Assembly: GCF_023282985.1 (NCBI RefSeq)
Contig: NZ_JAGQDC010000011.1
Location: 1 to 64,000, forward strand
DNA: 64,000 nucleotides
DNA from: Serratia silvae
Lineage (GTDB): Bacteria > Pseudomonadota > Gammaproteobacteria > Enterobacterales > Enterobacteriaceae
Direction of reading: 5' to 3'
Shown here: positions 18,405-31,622 of the stretch, piece after piece
How the letters are laid out: each line of letters starts with the position of its first letter
Position numbering within the stretch: position 1 is the first letter of the stretch
Program-made: the position numbers and the translations under genes
Notes under the pieces: generated by a model
What the model saw: the letters and a program-made list of their open reading frames with translations, nothing else
Told to the model about the DNA's origin: nothing
Database searches by the model: none

Positions 18405-19283
18405 ATGAATCTGAAACAGATCCGTTATGCCCTGGCGGTGGCCGAGGAGCAGAGCTTTACCCGTGCTGCCCAGCGCTGCCATACGGTTCAGTCAGCCCTG
18501 AGTCATCAGGTCGCCAAACTGGAAGAAGAACTCGGTTGTACGCTGTTTGAGCGAACTTCGCGTCGCGTTGAGCTGACCACCGCTGGCCGGGCTTTCATTC
18601 AACCGGCGCAGCGGTTGTTGGCCGCCAAGCAGACGTTGGTGGAGGAAGTGGTGGCGGCCGCTGGTACGGTATCCGGTACGTTAACGATTGGTACCATTTC
18701 AACCATCAACGCGATTGACCTCACCGAAAAGCTGGGGGAGTTCCACCGTCATCATCCGGCGGTGAATATCCGGCTGTACGTTGGCATTAGCGAGGTGTTG
18801 TTGGAAGATATTCGCCAGCAGAAGACCGATGTGGCATTCGTTGGCATCTGGCCGGGCGATAAAGACATGCTGCCAGAGTCGCATCGCCAGTTGACCGATG
18901 AGCCGCTGGTTGCGTTGGTGGCCGCAGAACATGCGCTGGCGGGGCATCAACGCATCAATCTGCAAACGCTGTCAGAAGTGCCGCTGGTGGATTTCTATAG
19001 CGGAACCGGGGCGCGGCGGCAGACCGACCGGGCCTTCCAGGCGGCAGGGATCAAACGCCATGTGAGCTTTGAGATCGACCATATCGAATGGCTGGAGAAT
19101 CTGGTACGGCGAGGCCTGGCTGCGGGGATCGTGCCGATTTCCACGGCCCAGCGTTTGAGTTCGCTGGTGGCTATTCCGATCGTCGATGGTCCACGTCGTC
19201 AGGTGTATTGCGTATGGAACCCACCTCTGTCGAAGACGGCAGAACGATTTTTACAGTTTACCGAGATGATGTTGCCGGAATGA
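18405..19283 (+). CDS. LysR-family transcriptional regulator
   Basis: This 292-residue regulator has a typical N-terminal winged helix (MNLKQIRYALAVAEEQSF, then a recognition helix around TVQSALSHQVAKLEEELG) and a two-lobed inducer-binding domain (about 90-290). It is transcribed away from the MFS pump, the classic layout for LysR control of a divergent target. The effector is unknown. It ends 33 bases from proX, with which it converges. Confidence 0.9.
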   Translation: MNLKQIRYALAVAEEQSFTRAAQRCHTVQSALSHQVAKLEEELGCTLFERTSRRVELTTAGRAFIQPAQRLLAAKQTLVEEVVAAAGTVSGTLTIGTISTINAIDLTEKLGEFHRHHPAVNIRLYVGISEVLLEDIRQQKTDVAFVGIWPGDKDMLPESHRQLTDEPLVALVAAEHALAGHQRINLQTLSEVPLVDFYSGTGARRQTDRAFQAAGIKRHVSFEIDHIEWLENLVRRGLAAGIVPISTAQRLSSLVAIPIVDGPRRQVYCVWNPPLSKTAERFLQFTEMMLPE

Positions 19284-19316
19284 GGGCGCAGCGTATAAGC
19301 CGCGCCCATGGGGATA

Positions 19317-20318
19317 TTATGATTTGGCGGCTTCGGCGGCGGTTTTCACCCAACCGTCAAACGTGGCCTGGTGAGCCTTGATCCAGCCATTAACATGGTT
19401 TTGGATGTCGGCTTCGGAAGCCTGGCCTGCATGCATCCGCAGGTTCTGCGCGTTGACGTCGGCAATCGGCAGTTTCATGATGGCAAACAGCTTGGCGGCG
19501 GCGGGGTTGGCCTGCGCCCACTGCTTATTGGCGGCAATATGCATGGTGTTGACCGGGAAGCCATAGTTGGCCCCGTTCGGCAGCTTGGTATCGACATCTT
19601 TCATTTTGCCCGGCAGGGAAGAGAACGGCACCTGCAGCCAGACAACGTCACGCCCAGGCACCATCACGTCGCTGACCCAGTACGGCGTCCAGGTGTAATA
19701 CAGCACCGGTTTGCCTTCTTTGAAGCGGGTGATGGTATCGGAGATCATGGCGGCGTAGTTGCCCTGATTGTGTTCCACGGTTTTGCCCAAGCCATAGGCT
19801 TCGATATGGTGATTAATCACCGTTTCACAGCCCCAGCCCGGGGTACAGCCGGTCAAGTCGGCCTTGCCGTCACCGTTGGTATCAAACAGCTTGGCAATTT
19901 TCGGATCTTTTAGCTGCTCAACGTTGGTGATGTGATACTGCTCGGCGGTTTTTTTGTCGATCAGATAGCCCTGAGCAGCACCGCTGACGTAAGCCCCTTC
20001 GCGGTAGAATTTGTTATCACCCCCGGCGGCCTGATACTGATCGGCGTGCAACTGATCCCAGTTCACCGCCAGAAAAGTGGCATCCCCTGCGGCGATGGAA
20101 GTGTAGGCCACGTTGTAGTCCACCTCACGCGGTTCTTTCACGTCATAACCGAGCTTTTCCAGTGCTTTGCTGACCAGCAGCGTCTGGAAGGTCTCCTCGG
20201 AGATGGTGCTCTGTATCGGTTGTACCGAAATACCTTTTCCTGGCAAATCAGCAGCGGAAGCAACCTGTGAACCAAGCAGTGTGGTAAGGGCAATCGCCCA
20301 GATCCCTGTAGTGCGCAT
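19317..20318 (-). CDS. proX: Glycine betaine/proline-betaine binding protein ProX
   Basis: This 333-residue periplasmic protein has a cleavable signal peptide ending in ASA, followed by a substrate-binding fold. It includes [15 protein letters not shown], whose cysteines can pair, and tryptophan-rich segments such as [11 protein letters not shown] that form the aromatic cage for quaternary amines. It delivers glycine betaine to ProVW for osmoprotection. It is the third gene of the proVWX operon, 73 bases after proW. Confidence 0.97.
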   Translation of the reverse strand: MRTTGIWAIALTTLLGSQVASAADLPGKGISVQPIQSTISEETFQTLLVSKALEKLGYDVKEPREVDYNVAYTSIAAGDATFLAVNWDQLHADQYQAAGGDNKFYREGAYVSGAAQGYLIDKKTAEQYHITNVEQLKDPKIAKLFDTNGDGKADLTGCTPGWGCETVINHHIEAYGLGKTVEHNQGNYAAMISDTITRFKEGKPVLYYTWTPYWVSDVMVPGRDVVWLQVPFSSLPGKMKDVDTKLPNGANYGFPVNTMHIAANKQWAQANPAAAKLFAIMKLPIADVNAQNLRMHAGQASEADIQNHVNGWIKAHQATFDGWVKTAAEAAKS

Positions 20319-20391
20319 AGTTTTTCCTCTGTTATTGATGTTGTTTGGAGATAGCCCGCCAGGGCAAGAAAGCCGCCGGCGGGAAGTACGA

Positions 20392-21501
20392 TCAGGCTTT
20401 TTTGATAAACGGGCGAGCGATCAACCCGATTGGGCCGTGGGTATACCAGCGGCCTAGCCCTTTACTGCGGCGATCGCGCCCCAGCGACTGGGTGAGGCGA
20501 TCGAGAATAATGGCCAGAATAACGATACCGACGCCACCTACGGCGGCCAGCCCCATATCCAGGCGGCCGATGCCGCGCAGCACCATTTGGCCCAGGCCAC
20601 CTACGGCGATCATCGAGGCGATAACCACCATCGACAGTGCCAGCATCAGCGTCTGGTTAACCCCGGCCATGATGGTTGGCATGGCCAGCGGCAGCTGCAC
20701 TTTAAACAGCATCTGTCGTGGGCTGGAACCGAAGGATTCGGCGGCTTCGATCAGATCTTCTGGCACCTGCTTGATGCCCAGAATGGTCAGGCGCACGATG
20801 GGGGGCAGGGCGAAGATGATCGTGACTACCACCCCCGGCACGTTACCGATACCGAACAGCATGACGATCGGCACCAGATAGACGAACGCCGGTGTGGTCT
20901 GCATGGCATCAAGCAGTGGCCGGATCACCTTGGCGGCATGTTTGCTGCGTGCCAACCATATGCCCAACGGCAGGCCGATAAGGATGCAGAAGAACAGGGC
21001 GGTGAGCACCAGCGCCAGCGTGACCATCGCCTGTGACCAGGCCCCGATAGCGCCAATGGCGACTAACGACAGCAGCGTGGCGGCCCCCATGCCGAGACTG
21101 GATATCTGCCAGGCGATCAGCGAGAACAGCACAATGGCGAGTGGAGCAGGCATACCTAGCAAAAACTGCTGGAAACCGCTGAGGATGAAATCCACCGGCA
21201 CGCGAATGCCCTGGAATAACGGACGGAAGTGCAGTACCAACCAATCGATGCCGTGGGTGACCCAGCTGTCAAACGGCACCCAAGCCTTGTGGAACGGATC
21301 CAGCAGGCTAAAGTGCTCGGGTTCCACCGGGGCGCTGTTGAGCCAGTCAGCGCTTGATGCGGCCTGATTAGCGGCATCATGCGGCACACTGTCTGCCGGT
21401 GTGCTGGTTGCCCAGGGATCGCTGCTGGTGGCAGCTTGGGTTACCGGGGCGTCGTTAGGGGATGTGGCAGCAGTTGCCCATGGATCCTGATTATCACTCA
21501 T
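20392..21501 (-). CDS. proW: Glycine betaine ABC transporter permease ProW
   Basis: This 369-residue permease has the long hydrophilic N-terminal extension (about 1-75, rich in A, D, S and T) typical of enteric ProW. Hydrophobic segments and the permease loop for the ATPase ([20 protein letters not shown]) follow. Its start overlaps the end of proV by eight bases, indicating coupled translation. It forms the inner-membrane channel of ProU. Confidence 0.97.
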   Translation of the reverse strand: MSDNQDPWATAATSPNDAPVTQAATSSDPWATSTPADSVPHDAANQAASSADWLNSAPVEPEHFSLLDPFHKAWVPFDSWVTHGIDWLVLHFRPLFQGIRVPVDFILSGFQQFLLGMPAPLAIVLFSLIAWQISSLGMGAATLLSLVAIGAIGAWSQAMVTLALVLTALFFCILIGLPLGIWLARSKHAAKVIRPLLDAMQTTPAFVYLVPIVMLFGIGNVPGVVVTIIFALPPIVRLTILGIKQVPEDLIEAAESFGSSPRQMLFKVQLPLAMPTIMAGVNQTLMLALSMVVIASMIAVGGLGQMVLRGIGRLDMGLAAVGGVGIVILAIILDRLTQSLGRDRRSKGLGRWYTHGPIGLIARPFIKKA

Positions 21502-22696
21502 TCGTAGGGCCCTCTTTATCTAAAGCCTGCAACAGCATGCCTTTGGAAATGATACCGATATAGTTGTTGTCTTCCCCGACTACCGGCACGGCGCAAGGGG
21601 CCTGTGCTACCAGTGAGATCAGCTCGCTCAGCGGCATATCGGCCGGAACGGGCAGTGGGGCATCCAGCAAGGCGTCGTCCAGCGTTTGATTGGCCGCTAG
21701 CGCCTGCTTGAGAGAGTCTATCGATACCACGCCGATAAATTTCTGGCCGCGTTCAAGCACGTAGCCATAGTCACGGTCTTCATCACGCAGGATCTGCAAC
21801 GCAGAGCGCGGACCAAAACCGGGGGTCTTACGGATCAGCGTCACCGGGCGACGTTTGGCGATATCTTTGGCACTGAAAACGTGGCTGATATCGACGCCGC
21901 GGAAGAAGGTGCGCACATAATCGTTGGCCGGATTATTTAATATTTCATCCGGGGTACCCACCTGGATCACTTCGCCGCCCTGCATAATGGCAATGCGATC
22001 GCCAATACGCATTGCTTCATCCAGATCGTGGGAAATAAAGACGATGGTGCGCTGATGTTTCGCCTGTAATTTGACGAGCTCATCCTGCATTTCGGCACGA
22101 ATTAATGGGTCCAGCGCAGAGAAGGCTTCATCCATTAACAATATATCCGGATCGTTAGCCATAGCGCGGGCTAAGCCGACACGCTGACGCATGCCACCGG
22201 ACAGTTCATCGGGATAGGCATTGGCATAATTTTCCAGCCCAACCTGACGCAAAGCGTCCAGCGCTTTTTCCTGGCGTTCCTGTAAAGGAATACCCGCTAA
22301 TTCCATGCCGAAAGCGGTGTTATTTAATACGTTCATATGCGGCATTAAGGCGAATGATTGGAACACCATGCTGATCTTATTACGCCGTACGGTGCGCAGC
22401 GCAGCATCGGATATTTTGGATATATCCTCGCCGTCAATCAGCACCTCACCGCGGGTGGGTTCTATCAGACGATTGAGAAGGCGTACCAAGGTGGATTTAC
22501 CGGAACCGGAAAGCCCCATGATGACAAATATCTCGCCTTCTTCAATGGCCAGAGAGGCGTTCTTGACGCCAAGTGATAACCCCGTTTTTTCCAGCAACTG
22601 GTCTTTCGTCAAACCTTTGTCTATCAGCTTAAATGCGCGTTCCGGGTGTTCACCAAATATCTTATATAAATTTTTAACTTCTAGTTTAATTGCCAT
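21494..22696 (-). CDS. proV: Glycine betaine ABC transporter ATPase ProV
   Basis: This 400-residue ATPase drives ProU uptake. Walker A (GLSGSGKST), the signature ([14 protein letters not shown]) and Walker B ([12 protein letters not shown]) lie in the first 220 residues. A tandem CBS-domain C-terminus (about 280-395) can sense ionic strength in this family. In E. coli the operon is repressed by H-NS at low osmolarity through sites including the 5' part of proV; the upstream 300 bases here are A+T-rich, as that model expects. Confidence 0.97.
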   Translation of the reverse strand: MAIKLEVKNLYKIFGEHPERAFKLIDKGLTKDQLLEKTGLSLGVKNASLAIEEGEIFVIMGLSGSGKSTLVRLLNRLIEPTRGEVLIDGEDISKISDAALRTVRRNKISMVFQSFALMPHMNVLNNTAFGMELAGIPLQERQEKALDALRQVGLENYANAYPDELSGGMRQRVGLARAMANDPDILLMDEAFSALDPLIRAEMQDELVKLQAKHQRTIVFISHDLDEAMRIGDRIAIMQGGEVIQVGTPDEILNNPANDYVRTFFRGVDISHVFSAKDIAKRRPVTLIRKTPGFGPRSALQILRDEDRDYGYVLERGQKFIGVVSIDSLKQALAANQTLDDALLDAPLPVPADMPLSELISLVAQAPCAVPVVGEDNNYIGIISKGMLLQALDKEGPTNE

Positions 22697-23010
22697 GCAA
22701 TTCGCTGTTTCCTTTGTTTATTATCAAACGATAAAAATATCCTAATAGAAAATAAGAGTGCCCTATACCCTAACACACTGACATTCTGAGACAACCCTCA
22801 ATGTTCATGTTGTCGGATTTTTCTTGTTATTTCACGATGGGTGACTGGACATAATTACCCGATTTTTACGGGGTTATTTAACCGTAATGAGCAACAGAAA
22901 ACGGTGGGGTATATTGGCCGATATCACGGCCATTTCAGGTAATATAGGTTTTGTCAATTTCCCTAATTACCTTATGTATTTCAAGCGCTACAGTCTGAAA
23001 TGAATTTCCC
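22697..23010. promoter_or_regulatory. proV upstream region
   Basis: These 314 bases contain no gene and are A+T-rich, with long T/A runs at 22697-22760 and 22870-22960. The proVWX promoter and its H-NS-type silencing sequences should lie here by analogy with E. coli; I cannot fix the start site. The half next to the response-regulator gene shows no clear terminator. Confidence 0.45.
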
Positions 23011-23697
23011 CTACGCCTTGCGATACAAACGGCGCGGATGACCGATATTGCCGTAGAGCATTTCGACGCATATAAACTGGGTCGTCACGCAGTATTCCAG
23101 ATAGCGACGTGCGGTGGTTTTGCTAATGCCAGCATGTGCAACCACGTCTTCCACCGCATGGGCCACCTCCGGCCGATTGATGAATAACGCCTGCACTAAC
23201 TCCAGGGTGATGGTTTCAATCCCTTTGGCGCTGGGTTCGTTGGAAAACTGTTTGGACTGCAGGTTATACAGCGCATCGACACTGTTTTGGTCGATGACCT
23301 TGAAGGTGCGCTGGGTCTGCACAAACTGCATAAAGCGTTCCAGCGAATTACGCAGCCGCTTATAGGAGACGGGTTTAATGATGTAGTCGAAGGCCCCGTT
23401 GCGGATCGCCTGGCTACAGGTATTCATGTCGCTGGCCGCAGTGATAAAAATCACCGAGCAACCGGGTTTTTTAACCGCAGCCTCTTCCATTAGCGCAATG
23501 CCCTGGCCGTCCGGTAGAAAGTTATCAAGCAGGATCAGCCGGGGTTGGTGAGCATTAACTTTTGCTCTAGCTTCCGCCAGGGTAGCGGCATAGGCCACCA
23601 CCCGCAGGTTGAAATTTTTCTCAAGAAATTCGGCGTGCAGCGTGGCCAGTTGCGGCTCGTCTTCCACGATCAGAACGTCTAGGGTCTCAGGTTGCAT
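23011..23697 (-). CDS. Response regulator, CitB/DcuR family
   Basis: This 228-residue regulator has a receiver domain (acidic pocket VEDE, phospho-acceptor aspartate in LILLDNFLPDG, signalling lysine in YIIKPVS). The C-terminal HTH contains GISKTTARRYLEYC, diagnostic of the CitB/DpiA/DcuR group. These regulators activate uptake and use of citrate, malate or fumarate. The kinase gene ends 17 bases upstream on the same strand, and a 2-hydroxycarboxylate transporter lies just beyond, its probable target. Confidence 0.9.
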   Translation of the reverse strand: MQPETLDVLIVEDEPQLATLHAEFLEKNFNLRVVAYAATLAEARAKVNAHQPRLILLDNFLPDGQGIALMEEAAVKKPGCSVIFITAASDMNTCSQAIRNGAFDYIIKPVSYKRLRNSLERFMQFVQTQRTFKVIDQNSVDALYNLQSKQFSNEPSAKGIETITLELVQALFINRPEVAHAVEDVVAHAGISKTTARRYLEYCVTTQFICVEMLYGNIGHPRRLYRKA

Positions 23698-23714
23698 AGA
23701 TCGGATCCGGGTGC

Positions 23715-25307
23715 TTAAGCTTTGGGGATAAACAGCGAGAAAATGGCGCCGTGTGGATCGTTGTCCGACACTTCGATGCTGCCATGTGCCTGAGCGACGT
23801 GGCTGGCCACCAGGTGCAGGCCAATACCGTGGTCGCCCTTATCTTTGGTTGTCACGCCTTGTTCAAATAGCGTATCACGAACCTGTGGTGCGATCCCGGT
23901 GCCGCGATCGGCCACTTCGATCACCAGCTCGTTACTGCTGTCATTGATATAGAGTTCTACCGCTTCATGCGGTGCCGCGCAACGCAGCGTAGCATCGAAT
24001 GCGTTATCCAGCAGGTTGCCAATGATCGACATCAGCTCGGTTTCATTCAGCACGGCGGGGATTTGGCGCAGCTGGCAGGCGGGATCGAAGCGGAGTTCGA
24101 TGCCTTTTTCCCGTGCGCTGGAGTATTTGCCCAACAGCAGGCCACACAGCGCGGCGGAGCTGAAACGCTGGGAAATAAAATCGAGGATCTCCTGTGCACC
24201 TTCCGACTGGGCTTCCACATAGCGGATGGCTTCGTCATAACGTTGCATATGCAGCAAACCGGCGAGCGTGGCCGTCCAGTTCAGCTGTTCGTGGCGCATG
24301 ATGCGCAGGTTATCGGCATAGCGTTTTACCTGGCTAAGCTGGCTGCTGAGGGTATTGATGTCGTTCTTGTCGCGGAAGCTGATCACCCAACCCTGTAGCT
24401 CATCTTCCTGCATGATCCGCACCCGGCTGGCAATCACTCGCACATGGTTGAAACGGCACACCTCATCGTGGGTGTCGTGCCCCAGTTGCGCAGTGGCAAA
24501 GAAATCGGGCTGTGACTGGATAATCTCACCGATATGCTGGCCCATCAGATTATTGGCCGGTTGGCGCAGATCCAGCAGCTCACGTGCGGCGTGGTTAATC
24601 GTGATGATGCGTAGTTGCGGATCTATGGCGATCACCCCTTCATAGATGGCTTCCAGCAGGGCTTTCTGCTGGCGTACCAGTAGCGCGATCTCTTTGGGCT
24701 CTAATGAAAACATCTGGCGTTTCAGGTTTTTCGATAATAGCCAGGAAAACACAAACAGCGCCATCAACAGCAAGACGACCGAGGCCACGATCTGGGTCAG
24801 CGTGCGGGCATTTAAACTGTCGATATGGGATTTAAGATAGCCGACGGAAACAATACCGACCACCTGGTTATTACCATCGACAATCGGCGCTTTACTGCGC
24901 AATGAAATACCGATGCCGCCTTTACGGATCGAGATAATACTTTTACCTTGCAGCACCTCTTTATTATCGCCGCCGACCATGGGTTTACCCAATTGCTCAG
25001 GGTGTTCGGAGTGGTAAAGGTGCATGGTATGGCTGTCGCCGATCACAATATAGCTGGCATCGCTGCTGGCACGGATTTTTTTCATCAGTGTGGCAATGTA
25101 TTGCGTGTCGTTATTTTCAACGGCAGTGACCAGGGATGGGATCAGCGCAATCTCACGTGCCTGCACTTGGGCACGGGCACCCAGATCTCGGTGTAGTTGG
25201 GCATCCAGTTGGTAGTAAGTGTAAACCCCGATCAACGTCAGCAACACGCAGGAAAAGGCGACCAGGCACAGGAACAGCTTGATATGAAAGGAGAGCTTGA
25301 TGCGCAT
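23715..25307 (-). CDS. Sensor histidine kinase, CitA/DcuS family
   Basis: This 530-residue kinase has two membrane segments (about 9-30 and 170-192) flanking a periplasmic PASp domain. That domain shows GKPMVGGDNKEVLQGKS and SLRSKAPIVDG, as in CitA and DcuS. A cytoplasmic PAS domain follows, then the H-box RHEQLNW and an ATPase domain (NLLDNAFDA, DRGTGI, GIGLHLV). It senses an external carboxylate, most likely citrate or malate given the adjacent transporter. It is transcribed before its response regulator. Confidence 0.93.
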   Translation of the reverse strand: MRIKLSFHIKLFLCLVAFSCVLLTLIGVYTYYQLDAQLHRDLGARAQVQAREIALIPSLVTAVENNDTQYIATLMKKIRASSDASYIVIGDSHTMHLYHSEHPEQLGKPMVGGDNKEVLQGKSIISIRKGGIGISLRSKAPIVDGNNQVVGIVSVGYLKSHIDSLNARTLTQIVASVVLLLMALFVFSWLLSKNLKRQMFSLEPKEIALLVRQQKALLEAIYEGVIAIDPQLRIITINHAARELLDLRQPANNLMGQHIGEIIQSQPDFFATAQLGHDTHDEVCRFNHVRVIASRVRIMQEDELQGWVISFRDKNDINTLSSQLSQVKRYADNLRIMRHEQLNWTATLAGLLHMQRYDEAIRYVEAQSEGAQEILDFISQRFSSAALCGLLLGKYSSAREKGIELRFDPACQLRQIPAVLNETELMSIIGNLLDNAFDATLRCAAPHEAVELYINDSSNELVIEVADRGTGIAPQVRDTLFEQGVTTKDKGDHGIGLHLVASHVAQAHGSIEVSDNDPHGAIFSLFIPKA

Positions 25308-25651
25308 GGTTTGCCGTGGGTCCTGGTGTCTGCTTGGATGTCTACCCTATCATGAGAAGGCATCGGAGTAATATTGTTCGGGATCAAGTTGTGAGCATCG
25401 GCACGGCTTTATTGTCGGGGGGGAATATTCCACAGTGGCATGGCTAACACCGAACGTGCGATAAAATCAGTAAAACTTAAAATAAGCCTATTATTAACGC
25501 CATTAACTCCATGGGTTATTTTACATAACCGTCATTAACACCATAGAAACCATAACTCCCATTAAAAACCCTTTTTTATTTTGAACAAAATCACAGCGGT
25601 GACTCCAAGCGTTTCTCTATGATGGCCGAACAAACAATAAGAGGCCAGATT
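25308..25651. promoter_or_regulatory. Divergent promoter region of kinase and carboxylate transporter
   Basis: No gene is present. The 25440-25560 stretch is A+T-rich with repeated TTAAC/ACATAACC-like segments, plausible sites for the CitB-type regulator. GAGG precedes the transporter start. Exact promoters cannot be fixed by eye. Confidence 0.4.
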
Positions 25652-27004
25652 ATGAGCACAACCGATGATTCCTACCTCGTTGCCAAAGATAAAACCGCCG
25701 ATATTCCGCTGCGTGAAAGGTGGTGGCACATTCTGGATAATTACAAAATAGGGATTATACCGCTGCCATTCTTTGTGTTGGCCGGAGTGCTGATCCTGCT
25801 CGATTGCCTGGCAGGTAAATTGCCCAGCGATATCGTGGTGATGGTGGCAACGCTGGCGTTCTTCGGCTTTGCCTGCGGTGAGTTTGGCAAGCGCCTGCCG
25901 CTGGTAGGCAAAATGGGAGCTGCCGCTATTTGTGCCACATTTATTCCCTCGGCACTGGTCCACTATGGTTTGCTGCCGGACGTGGTGGTTGAATCCACCA
26001 CCAAATTCTACAAGTCGACCAATATTCTTTATCTCTACATCTGTTGCATCATCGTCGGCAGCATTATGAGTATGAACCGCCAGGTGCTGATCCAGGGCTT
26101 CCTGCGTATCTTTGTCCCTATGTTGTGCGGTGAAGTGGCCGGTATGCTGGTCGGGATGGCGGTGGGTATGGCGTTAGGTCTTGATCCGTTCCAGATCTTC
26201 TTCTTCCTGATCCTGCCGATCATGGCGGGTGGCGTAGGGGAAGGGGCGATCCCATTGTCGATGGGCTATGCTGCCATTTTGCATATGGAGCAGGGGGTGG
26301 CCTTGGGGCGTATCCTGCCGATCGTGATGTTGGGCAGCCTGACGGCGATCGTGATTGCCGGCCTGTTGAACCAATTGGGGAAACGCTATCCACACCTTAC
26401 CGGCGAAGGCAGCCTGATGCCGAGCAAACAGGGCGATCGCGAGATCGCGGCAACGGAGAAACTGAGCGGTAACGTGGATGTCGCCACTATCGCCTGTGGC
26501 GCGCTGCTGGCCATCCTGCTGTATATGGTGGGCATGTTGTTACACCGGCTGATCGGTTTACCTGCCCCGGTGGGGATGTTGTTTGCCGCAGTTGCGGTGA
26601 AGTTGGCACACGGCGTTTCGCCACGCATTCAGCAAGGATCGCAGGTGGTGTATAAATTCTTCCGTACCGCCGTCACCTACCCGATCCTGTTTGCCGTAGG
26701 CGTTGCTATTACGCCGTGGCAAGAATTGGTGGATGCTTTCACCGTGCAGAACCTGATTGTGATCGTGGCGACGGTAAGCACGCTGGTGGCAACGGGTTTT
26801 CTTGTCGGCAAGAAGATCGGCATGCATCCGATCGATGTGGCTATTGTTTCCTGCTGCCAGAGCGGGCAAGGCGGAACCGGTGACGTGGCGATCCTGACGG
26901 CGGGCAACCGGATGTCGCTGATGCCCTTCGCCCAGATTGCAACGCGCATCGGCGGTGCGATTAACGTTTCGCTGTCACTACTGGTGTTATCGCATTTCTA
27001 TTGA
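25652..27004 (+). CDS. 2-hydroxycarboxylate transporter (CitS/CimH/MaeN family)
   Basis: This 450-residue membrane protein belongs to the 2HCT family of Na+ or H+ coupled citrate/malate transporters. Both inverted halves show the signature re-entrant loops, GGVGEGAIPLS (near residue 205) and SGQGGTGDVAILTAGNRM (near residue 415). About eleven membrane segments are visible. Whether citrate, malate or both are taken up cannot be decided. The ATG at 25652 follows AAGAGG and is preferred over an upstream start. It is divergent from the CitA-type kinase. Confidence 0.9.
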   Translation: MSTTDDSYLVAKDKTADIPLRERWWHILDNYKIGIIPLPFFVLAGVLILLDCLAGKLPSDIVVMVATLAFFGFACGEFGKRLPLVGKMGAAAICATFIPSALVHYGLLPDVVVESTTKFYKSTNILYLYICCIIVGSIMSMNRQVLIQGFLRIFVPMLCGEVAGMLVGMAVGMALGLDPFQIFFFLILPIMAGGVGEGAIPLSMGYAAILHMEQGVALGRILPIVMLGSLTAIVIAGLLNQLGKRYPHLTGEGSLMPSKQGDREIAATEKLSGNVDVATIACGALLAILLYMVGMLLHRLIGLPAPVGMLFAAVAVKLAHGVSPRIQQGSQVVYKFFRTAVTYPILFAVGVAITPWQELVDAFTVQNLIVIVATVSTLVATGFLVGKKIGMHPIDVAIVSCCQSGQGGTGDVAILTAGNRMSLMPFAQIATRIGGAINVSLSLLVLSHFY

Positions 27005-27022
27005 GCAGTGTGTTGCCGATTT

Positions 27023-27048
27023 GCCCCGCGAGGATGCGGGGCTTTTTT
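27023..27048 (+). terminator. Terminator downstream of the carboxylate transporter
   Basis: The stem GCCCCGC / GCGGGGC with a short loop is followed by six T residues. It lies between the convergent transporter and nrdF genes. Confidence 0.85.
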
Positions 27049-27069
27049 ACGCTTGATGGCGTCAGGCAT

Positions 27070-30163
<3,094 letters not shown>

Positions 30164-30182
<19 letters not shown>

Positions 30183-30565
30183 AATGCGGTGACTCCCTGT
30201 TGAACGATAGCGACGTCTTGTGTAGTGCCGAGTAGCTCAAAACGATAAAGCACCGGTACCTGGCATTTTTTTGCGATGATGTCACCGGCGATGCCATACG
30301 CTGCGCCGAAATTGGTGTTACCTGCGGCAATCACACCACGCAGGTAAGCGCGATTCTGCGGATCATTGAGAAAACGGATCACCTGGATCGGTACGGCACC
30401 GATGCTGCTGCCGCCGCCGTAACTGGGCACGATCAGGATATAAGGGTGCTCCATCAGCACTTTTTTACTGCCAGCGATCGGAATACGTATCGCTGGCAGA
30501 GCCAGTTTCTCAACGAATCTGTGGGTGTTCTCCGAACTGCTGGAGAAGTAGACCAGCGGATCCAT
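30164..30565 (-). CDS. nrdI: Flavodoxin-like NrdI
   Basis: This 133-residue flavoprotein supplies the oxidant used to assemble the dimanganese-tyrosyl cofactor of NrdF. The FMN-binding region [13 protein letters not shown] lies at the N-terminus, with [11 protein letters not shown] and [10 protein letters not shown] further on. It lies between nrdH and nrdE; the gap to nrdH is eight bases. Confidence 0.96.
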
Positions 30566-30573
30566 GGCACACC

Positions 30574-30810
30574 TCAGGAGGTTAGGGCGTTGGCTAACGC
30601 GCCGATCTTGTCCGGGCGGAAACCAGACCAGTGATCGTCACCGGCGATAATCACCGGAACCTGCTGATAACCCAATGATTTAACGTGGTTCAGCGCCTGC
30701 TGATCCTGAGCCAAATCGACCACGCTATAGTCGATCCCTTGTCTATCCAGAGCACGGTAGGTGGCATTGCACTGGACACAATCCGGTTTGGTGTAAATAA
30801 TAATACTCAT
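30574..30810 (-). CDS. nrdH: Glutaredoxin-like protein NrdH
   Basis: This 78-residue redoxin is the electron donor to NrdE. It has the active site CVQC near the N-terminus and the family motif WSGFRPDKI near the end. An in-frame ATG three codons upstream (30819) is also possible and sits closer to AAAGG; I favour 30810 because [11 protein letters not shown] then lies at the usual distance from the N-terminus. It is the first gene of the operon, downstream of two NrdR-like boxes. Confidence 0.93.
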   Translation of the reverse strand: MSIIIYTKPDCVQCNATYRALDRQGIDYSVVDLAQDQQALNHVKSLGYQQVPVIIAGDDHWSGFRPDKIGALANALTS

Positions 30811-30924
30811 GATTCGCATTTACCTTTTATGTTGAAGGAAAGGCGGATAAGTCAGAAAATTGAGCATGATAGGGCGTTTCTGACGGCGTCACCCACTCAA
30901 GGCGTTTTCCCTTGCGGTGATGAA

Positions 30925-30974
30925 TCAATGCTATATGTTGATATTTATTTTATCAACACCGCTATATGTGGTGT
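30925..30974 (-). promoter_or_regulatory. Two NrdR boxes upstream of nrdH
   Basis: Two palindrome-like sites share the core GCTATATGT: 30925-30941 (TCAA...TTGA arms) and 30956-30974 (ACACC...GGTGT arms). Their cores are 31 bases apart, about three helical turns, the spacing known for NrdR boxes in E. coli nrd promoters. NrdR represses nrd operons when dATP is plentiful. Confidence 0.75.
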
Positions 30975-31088
30975 TTTTCGGTTTTGGATGCGCGGGCCGC
31001 GCCGAGGCTGGAAAAGCGGTAGGTAAATATTTTTTGCGGTGAGGTTATCCAGCGGGCCTTTTCCAATCCGCCCAATGCGCTCAACATT

Positions 31089-31556
31089 CCGGCGTTACGC
31101 ATGGCCTATCTGGTGGTGCCTGCGCAACAGACGGCGGCTTTTGAGCGCTGTAGCCAGCTGCGAGGCTGTGGTTGCCCAGCGTTACTGCAAGCCGGGGTGG
31201 CCGATTTTATCAACGGCGGGCATTTTTACCGTCATCTGAAGCGGATGCGGTTGCTGTATCGCCAGCGGCGTGTATGGCTGGCACAAGCCCTGACACAGCG
31301 TCTTTCAGACTATTTGACGGTGGCACCCCAGGCGGGGGGCATCCAGATGCAGGCTCACCTGAAAACAGGGTTCAACGATAATGAGTTGGCGAAGAGAGCC
31401 TGGCAACAGGGGTTGTCGATACAGGCACTGTCGGATTGGCAGATGTCTTCGCTTGCTGATAATGGCTTATTGATGGGCTTTGCCAACTTCACCAGCTATA
31501 GCGAAGCAGAGCGCGCGGTAGCCCGGCTGGCGGCGATTATCGGGAGCGGAAAATAA
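31089..31556 (+). pseudogene. Remnant of a MocR/PdxR-type regulator, C-terminal part
   Basis: The frame from about 31089 to 31556 encodes the last 150 or so residues of an aminotransferase-like MocR regulator (PALRMAYLVVP, then YRQRRVWLAQAL and LSDWQ...GLLMGFANF). The N-terminal HTH and the PLP-binding lysine region are missing and nothing matching lies upstream, so it is a truncated remnant. Whether the fragment is translated is doubtful. Confidence 0.65.
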
Positions 31557-31559
31557 AGC

Positions 31560-31581
31560 GGCCCACGGAAAACCGTGGGCC
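31560..31581. terminator. Hairpin between the MocR remnant and ygaM
   Basis: A perfect nine-base stem (GGCCCACGG / CCGTGGGCC) with an AAAA loop lies between two convergent transcripts. The minus-strand tail GCTTTATTTT suits termination of ygaM. Confidence 0.65.
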
Positions 31582-31622
31582 AGACGCACATCTGTTTTTA
31601 TGGTAAAAACCAGCTACATGGG

